A stretch of DNA of 64,000 bases from Dryocola boscaweniae (lineage in GTDB: Bacteria; Pseudomonadota; Gammaproteobacteria; Enterobacterales; Enterobacteriaceae), in the NCBI RefSeq assembly GCF_025215095.1, contig NZ_JALHAP010000082.1, forward strand, positions 723,041 through 787,040, written 5' to 3'. The translations under genes were made by a program, and so were the position numbers. Under the pieces are notes generated by a model. It saw nothing but the letters and a program-made list of their open reading frames with translations. It made no database searches and was not told the origin of the DNA. Of the stretch, positions 34,614-43,609 are shown in pieces; positions within the stretch are counted from its first letter, which is position 1; each line of letters opens with the position of its first letter.

Positions 34614-34865
34614 AGGGAAACCTCCAGTTAGTCTTTGATAATAGTCTAAACTTACCTGGCAACTGTCGTATATCACTTACTGTCTGTGTTTAACGCTGCC
34701 GGTAGTCTAAAAAAGCCCCACCAGACCGACTCATCTTACCTTTACAGGCATCCCTCCGCGGGGATTTGTCCCCTGGCTCCGACATGAAATTGACCGGATA
34801 ACAAGCGATTAAGCTTTGTCCGCAGGTTAACTTTCGAAAATACAGCTCATCGCAGGAGTAGGTTT

Positions 34866-36197
34866 ATGGCTAATGAAGCTCAGAAAGTCGGGCTGGTCCC
34901 GGTGATGTTAATGGTGGCGGGCAATATCATGGGTTCCGGGGTTTTTCTTTTGCCGGCAAGCCTTGCCGCAACGAGGGGCATCGCTATTTTTGGCTGGGCG
35001 GTGACGATTATCGGCGCCCTGTCTTTATCCATGGTGTACGCCAAAATGTCCTCCCTCGACGACAGTCCCGGCGGCTCTTACGCCTACGCCAGACGCGCGT
35101 TCGGCCCCTTCCTCGGCTATCAGACCAACGTGCTTTACTGGCTTGCCTGCTGGATAGGTAACGTGGCGATGGTGGTTATCGGCGTCGGCTATCTGAGCTA
35201 CTTTTTCCCGATGCTCAACCAGCCCTGGCCGTTAACCGTTACCTGCATCGCCATTCTGTGGCTGTTTGTCGGGCTGAACATTCTCGGTCCTAAAATGATT
35301 ACCCGCGTACAGGCGGTGGCGACGATTCTGGCGCTCATTCCGATTGTTGCCGTGGCGGTGCTCGGCTGGTTCTGGTTCAAAAGCGATACCTATATGGCCG
35401 CCTGGAACGTCAGCGGTAAAGGCACCTTCGGCGCGATACAGAGCACGCTTAGCGTCACGCTCTGGTCGTTTATCGGCGTGGAAAGCGCTTCGGTTGCCGC
35501 CGCGGTGGTTAAAAATCCTAAACGTAACGTGCCCATCGCCACCATTGGCGGCGTGCTGATTGCAGCGGTATGTTACGTCCTTTCAACCACCGCCATCATG
35601 GGCATGATCCCAAATGCCGATCTGAAACTATCAGCCTCGCCGTTTGGCGATGCGGCACGCATGGCGCTCGGACCGACCGCCGGGGCGATAGTGTCGTTCT
35701 GCGCCGCGATCGGCTGTCTGGGCAGCCTTGGGGGCTGGACGCTGCTCGCCGGGCAAACGGCAAAAGCCGCGGCGGACGACGGGCTTTTCCCGCCGATATT
35801 CGCCAGGGTGAATAAAGACCAGACGCCGGTCGCCGGGCTGTTAATCGTCGGTGTATTAATGTCACTCTTTCAACTGGCGAGTATCTCCCCGGACGCCACC
35901 TCGCAGTTCGCCGTCGTCTCCTCCGTATCCGTTATCTTCACTCTTGTACCTTATATTTATACCTGCGCCGCGCTGATGCTTGTCGGCCAGGGGCATCTGG
36001 GCAACCAGCGCCTGCCGTACCTGTTCCTGACGCTGATTGCCTTTATTTACTGCATCTGGGCGGTGGTTGGTTCGGGCGCGACAGAAGTGATGTGGTCGTT
36101 TGTGGCCATCATGTTCATTACCGCGATGTACACGGTGAACTACAACCGTCGCCATAAAAACCCCTACCCGCTGGATAAACCCGTGGTTAACGATTAA
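34866..36197 (+). CDS. adiC: AdiC, arginine/agmatine antiporter
   Basis: 443 residues, 12-helix APC superfamily. GNIMGSGVFLLPASLAATRG is the helix-1 substrate-binding G-x-G motif. GGSYAYARRAFGPFLGYQTN, LWSFIGVESASVAAAVVKNP (Trp202/Ser203 region), and GWTLLAGQTAKAAADDGLFP (Trp293) are AdiC residues, and the overall match to AdiC is much closer than to CadB or PotE. It exchanges external arginine for internal agmatine in acid resistance. The ATG has CGCAGGAGTAGG upstream. It is 12 bases before an arginine-decarboxylase-like gene. In E. coli adiC lies elsewhere (94 min) with adiY. Confidence 0.92.
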   Translation: MANEAQKVGLVPVMLMVAGNIMGSGVFLLPASLAATRGIAIFGWAVTIIGALSLSMVYAKMSSLDDSPGGSYAYARRAFGPFLGYQTNVLYWLACWIGNVAMVVIGVGYLSYFFPMLNQPWPLTVTCIAILWLFVGLNILGPKMITRVQAVATILALIPIVAVAVLGWFWFKSDTYMAAWNVSGKGTFGAIQSTLSVTLWSFIGVESASVAAAVVKNPKRNVPIATIGGVLIAAVCYVLSTTAIMGMIPNADLKLSASPFGDAARMALGPTAGAIVSFCAAIGCLGSLGGWTLLAGQTAKAAADDGLFPPIFARVNKDQTPVAGLLIVGVLMSLFQLASISPDATSQFAVVSSVSVIFTLVPYIYTCAALMLVGQGHLGNQRLPYLFLTLIAFIYCIWAVVGSGATEVMWSFVAIMFITAMYTVNYNRRHKNPYPLDKPVVND

Positions 36198-36209
36198 CAG
36201 GAGCCCGAC

Positions 36210-38513
36210 ATGCTAGATTTAGGCACGCACCAAAAACGTAAAATTCTGGTCGTCGATAGCAGCGTTCAGGACGTGAATACCGCGAACGGACGGGCCATCG
36301 CCGAACTGATTGAGGCGCTTGAGGAGAATAACTTCGCGGTTATTTCCGCCGTCACCTTTGAAGACGGCATAGCCACCGTCACCTCAGACGCCTCGCTGTG
36401 CTGCATCTTCGTCGACTGGACCTCCGGCGGCAATGACGATGCCTCCCACAGTCAGGCCTTTGCCTTGCTGCAAACCATTCGCCGACGCAATAAAAACGTA
36501 CCGGTGCTGCTGATGGCGGAACACTCCTGCATCGACACCCTGACGCTGGACTCCATGCGGCTGGTAAATGAATTTGTCTGGATGCATGAAGATACCGCCG
36601 AATTTATCGCCGCCCGCGCCCGCTCACTGATCCAGCGCTACTACGAACAACTGCTGCCGCCGTTCACCCGCGCGCTGTTCAGCTACACCATGGAAAACCC
36701 CGAGTATTCCTGGGCGGCGCCGGGGCACCAGGGCGGCGTGGCGTTTACTAAATCTGCGGTGGGACGTGAATTTCTCGATTTCTTCGGCGAGAACCTGTTC
36801 CGCACCGATACGGGCATAGAACGCGCGGCGATGGGCTCGCTGCTCGATCACAGCGGGCCCATCAAAGCTTCGGAAATTTACGCCGCGGAAGTGTTTGGCT
36901 CGCACCGCAGCTATTCGGTGCTCAATGGTACATCGGGCTCCAACAGGGCCGTGATGCAGGCCGTGGTTGGAGAACTGGAGGTGGCGCTGTGCGACCGCAA
37001 CTGCCACAAATCCATCGAGCAAGGGCTGGTGATGACCGGCGCCCTGCCGGTTTATTTCATCCCTACCCGCAACCGTTTCGGCATTATCGGACCGATCCCG
37101 AAGCGGCAGTTTGAACCGGAAAGCATCCGCCAGGCGATAGCCGCTAACCCGTTAAAACACGAAGTGGTCAGCGATAAACCCGTTTATGCTGTGGTCACCA
37201 ACTGTACCTACGACGGCATGTGCTATCACGCCGAAGCCGCGCAGGCGCTGCTGGCGCAGAGCGTCGATCAGATTCATTTCGACGAAGCCTGGTACGCCTA
37301 TGCCCGCTTCAACCCGATGTATAAAGGCCGCTTCGCCATGCGCGGCGACCCGAAGGATTTTGACAGCAGCGGTCCAACGATCTTTGCCACGCATTCCACG
37401 CACAAGCTGCTCGCCTCGCTTTCCCAGGCTTCATATATTCATATCCGCAACGGCAAAAAACCGGTCGAGCACTCGCGCTTTAACGAATCATATATGCTGC
37501 AGGCCACTACTTCGCCGCTGTATGCGATTATCGCCGCCAATGAAATAGGCGCGGCGATGATGGACGGCGGCCAGGGCGAAGCGCTCACCCAGGAAGTGAT
37601 CAACGAAGCGGTGGATTTCCGCCTGGCGCTGGCCAAGGTCCACGCTGCGTTCGCCAAAAAAGGAGAGTGGTTCTTCTCGCCGTGGAACGCGCCCACCGTC
37701 ACGGATGGCTTTGGCAACGAAGTCCCCTTTGCCAAAGCCTCCCGCGAGCAGCTCACCACCGATCCGAAATGCTGGACGCTGAAGCCCGGCGACGCCTGGC
37801 ACGGCTTCGAACAGCTCGAAGATGAGTGGTGTCTGCTCGACCCTATCAAGGCAGGCATTCTGGCGCCGGGCATGGGCGATGACGGCAATCTGCTCGACCG
37901 CGGCATTCCGGCGGCGATGGTTACCGCCTACCTGGGCGAACGCGGCATCGTGCCGTCCCGCACCACGGACTTTATGGTGCTGTGCCTGTTTTCAATCGGC
38001 GTGACAAAAGGTAAATGGGGCACGCTGATTAACGTCCTGCTGGAGTTTAAATCCGACTACGACAACAACACGCTGCTCAAACGCTGTCTGCCAGACCTGA
38101 TCGGCGCGGACGCCGCGCGTTATTCCGGCATGGGGCTCAAAGATCTCTGCGATGAAATGTTCAACTACATGAAGACCAGCCAGATGGACAAGCTGCAAGC
38201 CGCCGCCTTTGGCAATATTCCCGTCCCGTTCAAACGCCCGCGCATCGCCTTCCAGCAGCATATGGCCGGCATTGCGGACCACCTGCCGATAGACCAGCTT
38301 GCCCACCGCGTTTCCGCCGTCGGGGTTATCCCTTATCCACCGGGAATTCCGATTGTCATGCCAGGCGAGAGCTTCGGTGCCGCCGAAGAGCCGTGGCTGA
38401 AATACATTCGCAGCATTGCGGAATGGGGCGAAAAATTCCCCGGTTTTGAGAAGGAACTGGAAGGCGCTGAGCTGGTAAACGGGGTTTATCACATCTGGGC
38501 GCTGAAGGAGTAG
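36210..38513 (+). CDS. adiA: AdiA-like biodegradative arginine decarboxylase
   Basis: 767 residues of the fold-type I Orn/Lys/Arg decarboxylase family. It has an N-terminal receiver-like wing (1-140), the PLP core with catalytic Lys399 in FATHSTHKLLASLSQASYIH, and a C-terminal domain. ENLFRTDTGIERAAMGSLLD and FDEAWYAYARFNPMYKGRFA resemble E. coli AdiA rather than CadA, LdcC or SpeF; the wing is divergent and the protein about 11 residues longer. Directly following adiC, it would convert arginine to agmatine and consume a proton. No adiY-type regulator is present in between. Substrate assignment rests on these similarities and the neighbour; a lysine or ornithine preference cannot be excluded. 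Confidence 0.8.
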   Translation: MLDLGTHQKRKILVVDSSVQDVNTANGRAIAELIEALEENNFAVISAVTFEDGIATVTSDASLCCIFVDWTSGGNDDASHSQAFALLQTIRRRNKNVPVLLMAEHSCIDTLTLDSMRLVNEFVWMHEDTAEFIAARARSLIQRYYEQLLPPFTRALFSYTMENPEYSWAAPGHQGGVAFTKSAVGREFLDFFGENLFRTDTGIERAAMGSLLDHSGPIKASEIYAAEVFGSHRSYSVLNGTSGSNRAVMQAVVGELEVALCDRNCHKSIEQGLVMTGALPVYFIPTRNRFGIIGPIPKRQFEPESIRQAIAANPLKHEVVSDKPVYAVVTNCTYDGMCYHAEAAQALLAQSVDQIHFDEAWYAYARFNPMYKGRFAMRGDPKDFDSSGPTIFATHSTHKLLASLSQASYIHIRNGKKPVEHSRFNESYMLQATTSPLYAIIAANEIGAAMMDGGQGEALTQEVINEAVDFRLALAKVHAAFAKKGEWFFSPWNAPTVTDGFGNEVPFAKASREQLTTDPKCWTLKPGDAWHGFEQLEDEWCLLDPIKAGILAPGMGDDGNLLDRGIPAAMVTAYLGERGIVPSRTTDFMVLCLFSIGVTKGKWGTLINVLLEFKSDYDNNTLLKRCLPDLIGADAARYSGMGLKDLCDEMFNYMKTSQMDKLQAAAFGNIPVPFKRPRIAFQQHMAGIADHLPIDQLAHRVSAVGVIPYPPGIPIVMPGESFGAAEEPWLKYIRSIAEWGEKFPGFEKELEGAELVNGVYHIWALKE

Positions 38514-38532
38514 CGCATAATTTAATCAGCGG

Positions 38533-38572
38533 ATAAAGAGCGAGTGGCGCGCAGCCGCCCGCTCTTTATTTG
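38533..38572 (+). terminator. Intrinsic terminator after adiA
   Basis: ATAAAGAGC / GCTCTTTAT outer arms with a G+C-rich inner stem, then TTTG; 19 bases after the stop. It closes the adiC-adiA unit against the convergent receptor gene. Confidence 0.8.
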
Positions 38573-38589
38573 CGTGCAATAAAAATAAA

Positions 38590-40785
38590 TCAGAAATCTA
38601 CCGACATAGACAGCTTAAGCGTGCGCGGATCGCCCTGCGTAATGTAGGTGCCGCTATCGTCTACCGCTGCCCAGTACTTCTCGTTGGTGACGTTTTCTAC
38701 GTTGGCGCGCCAGGTGAGCGTTTGATCGTTCACCTTAGTGCTGTAACGCACGCCGAGGTCAAGGCGCGTCCAGCTATCCAGCTTCATGGTGTTCGTCGCG
38801 TTGACGTACTGAGAACCGGTGCGGATTACGGTTCCTCTCGCGGTCAGATTTTGCACCCACGGCAGATCCCATTCACCGCCCATCGTCACGGCATAACGCG
38901 GTACGCCGACCGCATCGTTACCGTCGTTGGCGCCGCCTGCGGTTTTACTTAATTCAGGTTTCATCCAAAGCGCGCTACCCAGCAGGCGCACGCCGTAGAC
39001 CGGCTCACCGAAGACATTCAGTTCCATACCGCGGCTGCGTTGCTCGCCGTACAGCCCGTAAACATTGTTATCGTCAATCATGCCGACAGGCTTTTTAATT
39101 TCAAACAGCGCCAGCGTGCCGCCCACGCGACCAAAGTCCATTTTCACACCGACTTCGTTTTGTTTGGATTGCACAATACCGACAACCTGCCCCGAGTTGC
39201 TCGCAAGGCTGCTGGCTGTAGGCCCTGGCTGCAAAGCTTCAATGTGGTTTGCGTAGAAAGAAACATGCTCCCACGGCTTCACCACCAGGCCATAAACCGG
39301 CGTCACTTTGAAGGCGTCAAAACGCGTCTCGGGCGTTTCCGCCCCCTGATAATCGTAGTTGCGCACCGTCACATCCTGTCGACGAGCGCCAACGGTCAGC
39401 AACACGCGCTCGTCCAGCGCGGAAAGCGTATCGGAGACAGAAATACCGGATGTACGCGTACGGCTACGATCGTTTGGATCGTCCATATTCCCGCCGCTAT
39501 AAAGCGTCGCCGGGTAACCAATCGTTGTGGGATCGTAGATATTTATGGTGTTTGCTGAGCCAGACATGGTGTAAGCCGCGCGGGTTTTGCGGTACACGCC
39601 TGAATAACCGAGGTTAACGCTGTGGCCGATAGCGCCGGTAGCGAACTTACCGCGAATGCCCGTCATGCCGGAAAAACTGTCTGCGACATAGCGCGTACCC
39701 AGGCGAGTCAGGCTGGCATTGCCTTCGTCATCCAGCAGCTTCGGCGTGCTGTATTCGCCGCGCTCGTCGGTATTGTTCCCGCCGATGCCGCCGTAAAACG
39801 TCCAGTTATCCAGCACGTCATATTCACCGCGCAGCGCGGCGAAGCGAGTGGACATATCCGAATAGACCCATTTCTGGCTGTAGTTATCGGTATTATCCGG
39901 CACTTCCGGTATTTCGGTGGCCGCCCCTACGCCTACGCTAATCCGACCGTTATGCATACTGGATTTCTGCCAGCCGGCGTCCAGAGAGCTGCGCAGCCGT
40001 TCGCCTTTATAATCCAGGCCGACCGTGGCAAGCGTGGTGCGGGCTTTTTCTTTATCAACAGCGGTTTCGCCTTCGCGGTGCAGCACGTTCACGCGTACGC
40101 CAAATTGATCGCTGTCACCAAAGCGACGGCCAGCATCCAGGGAAGTACCAATCTGCGAATCCGAGCCGTAATCCACGCCGACACGGGTTAACGGCTCGCT
40201 GTCTGCACGCTTTGGTTCTACGTTAATTGACCCGCCTACGCCGGAACCGCCCGGCGGCACGCCGTTGAGGAAAGCATTCGAGCCCTTAATGACCTCGACG
40301 CGTTCCGCAACGTTTGTGGCAACTATCTGACGAGGTAATACGCCGTATAAACCGCCAAAAGAAATATCATCGCTATCAAGCTGGAAGCCGCGGATACGAT
40401 AAGATTCGGCGAAGTTACCGTAGCCGCGCACCGCCTGTACCGTGGCATCGTTACGAATAACATCGCTCAGCGTTGTCGCCTGCTGGTCTTCAATCATCTT
40501 TGCGGTATAGCCGATGATATTAAAAGGTACGTTGCTTGCCTCCTGCTCGCCAAGCAGTCCCAGGCGCGCGCCGTTGGCGACCTGGCCATCCAGATAAGCG
40601 GGCACTAATTCATCGCCGCCCGAACGGAAGGCGCTTTCCGGCGTGGCGCTGACCGTGATGGTGTCTTCTTTAGCTGGTTTAGCAGCGTCGCCTGTGGCGG
40701 CAAATGCCGGAGACAGGGCTGTGCTAATGAGTACCGCGAGCAGGCGTGGATGCCATCCCGCTGGTGAAGTGATGCCGTATTGCAT
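38590..40785 (-). CDS. TonB-dependent siderophore receptor
   Basis: 731 residues. A signal peptide (ends SPAFA) is followed by a TonB-box-like EDTITVSA segment. The plug domain comes next (about 75-200: IRNDATVQAVRGYGNFAESY, RVEVIKGSNAFLNGVPPGGS, VGGSINVEPKR), then a 22-strand barrel ending in the outer-membrane insertion signal LKLSMSVDF (terminal Phe). The plug pattern is that of the ferrichrome/hydroxamate-type siderophore receptors, but it is not FhuA, FhuE, Fiu or FepA by sequence; the ligand is unknown. A Fur-like box lies just upstream. It is absent from this position in E. coli. Confidence 0.88.
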   Translation of the reverse strand: MQYGITSPAGWHPRLLAVLISTALSPAFAATGDAAKPAKEDTITVSATPESAFRSGGDELVPAYLDGQVANGARLGLLGEQEASNVPFNIIGYTAKMIEDQQATTLSDVIRNDATVQAVRGYGNFAESYRIRGFQLDSDDISFGGLYGVLPRQIVATNVAERVEVIKGSNAFLNGVPPGGSGVGGSINVEPKRADSEPLTRVGVDYGSDSQIGTSLDAGRRFGDSDQFGVRVNVLHREGETAVDKEKARTTLATVGLDYKGERLRSSLDAGWQKSSMHNGRISVGVGAATEIPEVPDNTDNYSQKWVYSDMSTRFAALRGEYDVLDNWTFYGGIGGNNTDERGEYSTPKLLDDEGNASLTRLGTRYVADSFSGMTGIRGKFATGAIGHSVNLGYSGVYRKTRAAYTMSGSANTINIYDPTTIGYPATLYSGGNMDDPNDRSRTRTSGISVSDTLSALDERVLLTVGARRQDVTVRNYDYQGAETPETRFDAFKVTPVYGLVVKPWEHVSFYANHIEALQPGPTASSLASNSGQVVGIVQSKQNEVGVKMDFGRVGGTLALFEIKKPVGMIDDNNVYGLYGEQRSRGMELNVFGEPVYGVRLLGSALWMKPELSKTAGGANDGNDAVGVPRYAVTMGGEWDLPWVQNLTARGTVIRTGSQYVNATNTMKLDSWTRLDLGVRYSTKVNDQTLTWRANVENVTNEKYWAAVDDSGTYITQGDPRTLKLSMSVDF

Positions 40786-40815
40786 GAGTTATTCCCTGTC
40801 AAAGATAATTAATAA

Positions 40816-40830
40816 TGAGAACGCTTCTTA
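40816..40830 (-). promoter_or_regulatory. Fur-like box upstream of the siderophore receptor
   Basis: TGAGAACGCTTCTTA matches 10 of 14 defined positions of the 7-1-7 Fur consensus TGATAATNATTATCA and sits 31-45 bases upstream of the receptor ATG in A+T-rich sequence (GATAATTAATAATG adjoins it). Iron control of the receptor is expected. Confidence 0.6.
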
Positions 40831-40889
40831 TTTTGCGCATGATTATCGTTTGACGTACGGGAATTGCAAGAAAAATGAAAATACGTTTC

Positions 40890-41495
40890 TCAGCAAAATT
40901 CAAGCTCAGGGGAAAATTGCGCGGGAAAAGGCTTAGTGCCGCAGCAGGCGATCAGCGTGTTACGAACGGCCAGGTGGGTAAGATAGCGGCCCGGCGGACA
41001 AAGCGTTGCCAGCGGAAGCCCTAGCGTAGCGATTTGCCAGACCGTTCCGCCCTGCTGTTTAAGCACCGCTTCATGGGCGGTCCATAATTTCCAGAAAGCC
41101 GGAAGCTGCTTATCAGAAGGCAATGCAGCAAGCCAGGCATAAATGTCTGGGGCAAAGCTATGCTGCGCCACCGCGAGGATACGCGTTCTTGGGCGCAGCC
41201 GCTCAATATCGCACCCAACCTCATCTTTCCCCACCAGCACCGCGACGCTGCTGCCGCTATTGCTGATATTAAAGTGCGGTAGTTCAGGGTGCCAGGGTTT
41301 ACCGTTCGGCCCCGCTGCGAGCAGCGGCAACGCTTCCTTTTCTAAAAGCATCGCCAGCAGGATCCTCCCTGCGAGCCAGACGGGACGACGTTTCCCGCCC
41401 GGCGCCGTCGCCGCTAATTCCGGCGAGAGCCAGCGCGCAACCTGTTCGTTATCGCTCAGGCATTCAACGGAGCCAAAGGCCAGCCGGTAATCCAT
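40890..41495 (-). CDS. acpT: AcpT-family 4'-phosphopantetheinyl transferase
   Basis: 201 residues, Sfp/AcpT superfamily. PHFNISNSGSSVAVLVGKDE, VGCDIERLRPR (Asp metal ligand) and FWKLWTAHEAVLKQQGGTVW align with E. coli AcpT (which has FWRIWTRKEAIVKQRGGSAW); here the motif Lys before the Glu is His. It attaches phosphopantetheine to acyl carrier proteins. Established work showed that E. coli K-12 AcpT is orphaned from the two ACPs of O157:H7 O-island 138. Here it overlaps apeR by one base (TAATG), in the same operon as two ACP genes. It is the last gene of the APE operon. Confidence 0.88.
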   Translation of the reverse strand: MDYRLAFGSVECLSDNEQVARWLSPELAATAPGGKRRPVWLAGRILLAMLLEKEALPLLAAGPNGKPWHPELPHFNISNSGSSVAVLVGKDEVGCDIERLRPRTRILAVAQHSFAPDIYAWLAALPSDKQLPAFWKLWTAHEAVLKQQGGTVWQIATLGLPLATLCPPGRYLTHLAVRNTLIACCGTKPFPAQFSPELEFC

Positions 41496-42724
41496 TACGG
41501 CCAGCGACGCAGAACGAGCGAAGTGTTGATGCCGCCGAAAGCAAAGTTGTTGCTCTGCACAAACTCTGTCTCCAGACGACGTGCGCCGCCCATAATATAA
41601 TCAAGCTCGCCGCAGGCGGCGTCAGGATGACGAAGATTGAGCGTTTCGGCAAACCAGCCTTCGCGCATCATCTCAATGCTCATCCAGGCTTCTAATGCGC
41701 CGCATGCCCCAAGCGTATGGCCCAGGTAGCTTTTTAGCGAAGAAACCGGCGTGCCTGCGCCAAACACGGCGGCGGTTGCCTGCGTTTCCGCTATATCGCC
41801 GCGATCCGTCGCCGTACCGTGGGCGCAGATATAGCCAATATCGCCCGCAACAAGCCCGGCAGAACGGAGACCGCGCTCGATACATATCTGCATTGTTTCT
41901 TTTTGCGGCTGCGTGATGTGCGCGGCGTCGCAGTTGGTGTGAAAACCGACTATCTCCGCATAAATATTCGCCCCGCGCGCCTGCGCGTGTTCCAGATCTT
42001 CCAGAATCAGCGTCCCGGCGCCCTCGCCGATTACCAGCCCATCGCGCTGCTGGTCGAACGGCGAAGGCGTGCTCTGAGGACGATCGTTGCGCTGGCTGGT
42101 GGCAAACAGCGTATCGAATACGGCCGCTTCCGACGGACAAAGTTCTTCGGCGCCTCCTGCAACCATCACGGTTTGGTAGCCGTGACGAATGGCTTCCCAG
42201 GCATAGCCAATCGCCTGGCTGCCGGACGTGCAGGCGCTGGAAGTCGGGATAACACGCCCACGCAGGCCGAAAAACAGCCCGGTATTTACGGCGGCCGTGT
42301 GCGGCATCATCTGCACGTAGGTCGTGCCGGTGATATTGCGGGTGTGCTTTTCGGTGAGCATGGTGGCAAATTCGCTAACCGGGCCGGTGCTGCCCGTTGA
42401 TGAACCATAGGCAATGCCCGTATCGCCGCTGGTCAGAACCGGATCGTCGAGCAATCCAGCCTGAATAAGCGCAAGCTCCGTTGCCCGCGTTGCCATCAGT
42501 GAGACGCGTCCCATAGCGCGAATACGCTTGCGGGTGTAGTGAGCCGGCAGCGCAAAATGATCCACTGGCGCGCCGAGCATGGTGTTCAGCCCGTCGTAAA
42601 TCTGCCATTCCGGCATATTACGCACGGCGTTTTTGCCCGATTTCAGACCGCTGGAAACGTCCCGCCAGCTTTCGCCGAATGCGGTGACGCCCCCCATTCC
42701 TGTTACGACCACGCGGCGAATCAC
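41495..42724 (-). CDS. apeR: ApeR, 3-oxoacyl-ACP synthase (FabF type)
   Basis: 409 residues, ketosynthase with the complete triad: Cys165 in TSSACTSGSQ, His302 in CAHGTATDRGD and His336 in LKSYLGHTLGACG. It matches ApeR, the second, homodimeric ketosynthase of aryl polyene synthesis. It overlaps apeQ by 4 bases and acpT by 1 base. In the characterised Xenorhabdus system ApeO/ApeC and ApeR share the elongation steps. FabF and FabB are excluded by context and divergence, not by motif. Confidence 0.9.
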   Translation of the reverse strand: MIRRVVVTGMGGVTAFGESWRDVSSGLKSGKNAVRNMPEWQIYDGLNTMLGAPVDHFALPAHYTRKRIRAMGRVSLMATRATELALIQAGLLDDPVLTSGDTGIAYGSSTGSTGPVSEFATMLTEKHTRNITGTTYVQMMPHTAAVNTGLFFGLRGRVIPTSSACTSGSQAIGYAWEAIRHGYQTVMVAGGAEELCPSEAAVFDTLFATSQRNDRPQSTPSPFDQQRDGLVIGEGAGTLILEDLEHAQARGANIYAEIVGFHTNCDAAHITQPQKETMQICIERGLRSAGLVAGDIGYICAHGTATDRGDIAETQATAAVFGAGTPVSSLKSYLGHTLGACGALEAWMSIEMMREGWFAETLNLRHPDAACGELDYIMGGARRLETEFVQSNNFAFGGINTSLVLRRWP

Positions 42725-43452
42725 AGCATACCTCCGTTAATGGAGATAACCTGGCGGGTCACGTAGCCTGCAGCCGGGGACATCAGATAACGAGCAAGCC
42801 CGGCAACCTCTTCCGGCTGCCCCATGCGTTGCAGCGGAATGATGCGCATCGCTTCTTTGAGCGCCGCTTCTTCCATCTCAATCATGCCGGTATCGATAAG
42901 CCCGGGCGCGATGCAGTTCACGGTGATTTTGCGCTTTGCCAGTTCAACGGCAAGCGCTTTTGTCGCGCCAATAATGCCCGCTTTCGCCGCGCTGTAGTTA
43001 ACCTGGCCGCGGTTGCCCATCAGACCGGAAACGGACGACAGCGTGATGATGCGCCCGCCGTCCCGCAGGCCAATCATCGGCATCACGCACGGCTGAATGA
43101 CGTTATAAAAACTGTCGAGGTTGGTATGGATAACGCCGTCCCAGTCCTCTTCGCTAAGCGCCGGAAACGCGCCATCACGCGCCACGCCCGCATTATTGAC
43201 CAGGCCCCAGTACGCGCCGTGAGCGTCGATATCCGCCTCAAGGGTTGCGCGACACCCGGCGCGGTCGCCGCTGTCAAACTGCATCAGACGGCCCAGGCCG
43301 CCCTGCTCTTCGATTTGTGTAAGCGTTTGCTGCGCGCCTTCCTGGTCGCGGTGATAATGCACCACCACGGTAAAGCCGTCAGTTGCCAGCCCAAGGGCGA
43401 TAGCCCTGCCGATGCCTTTGCTGGCGCCAGTCACCAGTACTGTTCGAGTCAT
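42721..43452 (-). CDS. apeQ: ApeQ, 3-oxoacyl-ACP reductase (FabG type)
   Basis: 243 residues, classical SDR. The NADPH motif TGASKGIGRAIA is at residues 8-19, NNAG at about 88-91, and the catalytic Ser-Tyr-Lys in SSVSG and YSAAKAG; the C-terminus is YVTRQVISINGGML. It reduces the beta-keto group in each aryl polyene elongation cycle. It overlaps apeR by 4 bases. Upstream, 157 bases separate it from apeP, the only large gap within the operon, holding two palindromes. Confidence 0.92.
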   Translation of the reverse strand: MTRTVLVTGASKGIGRAIALGLATDGFTVVVHYHRDQEGAQQTLTQIEEQGGLGRLMQFDSGDRAGCRATLEADIDAHGAYWGLVNNAGVARDGAFPALSEEDWDGVIHTNLDSFYNVIQPCVMPMIGLRDGGRIITLSSVSGLMGNRGQVNYSAAKAGIIGATKALAVELAKRKITVNCIAPGLIDTGMIEMEEAALKEAMRIIPLQRMGQPEEVAGLARYLMSPAAGYVTRQVISINGGML

Positions 43453-43477
43453 ACCTGCTATCCCATTAAAATTGCTG

Positions 43478-43546
43478 ACAAAGAAGGAAAAAGCGTGGTT
43501 TTTCCTTCTTTGTGACGATCAGCCGAAAATCAATTAATTGATTTTC
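43478..43546. repeat. Two adjacent perfect palindromes in the apeP-apeQ gap
   Basis: First, ACAAAGAAGGAAAAA (43478-43492) and TTTTTCCTTCTTTGT (43499-43513): 15-base perfect arms around GCGTGG. Second, 43525-43546: a 22-base uninterrupted perfect palindrome (GAAAATCAATT / AATTGATTTTC). They lie upstream of apeQ on the coding (minus) strand. The first can form a stable RNA hairpin with A/U-rich base; the second resembles a dyad operator. Function is unknown: internal promoter/operator, attenuator or processing site are all possible. Confidence 0.9.
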
Positions 43547-43609
43547 CTTATTATTAGATGACGACACCCTTTAGTTTTGTGATGCCGGGAGGTTTGTCAT
43601 TAGTCTCAA

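Noticed and set aside
34866..36197. CadB or PotE assignment for the antiporter
   Set aside because: The substrate-site segments (GGSYAYARRAFGPFLGYQTN, GWTLLAGQTAKAAADDGLFP) match AdiC almost exactly and CadB poorly.
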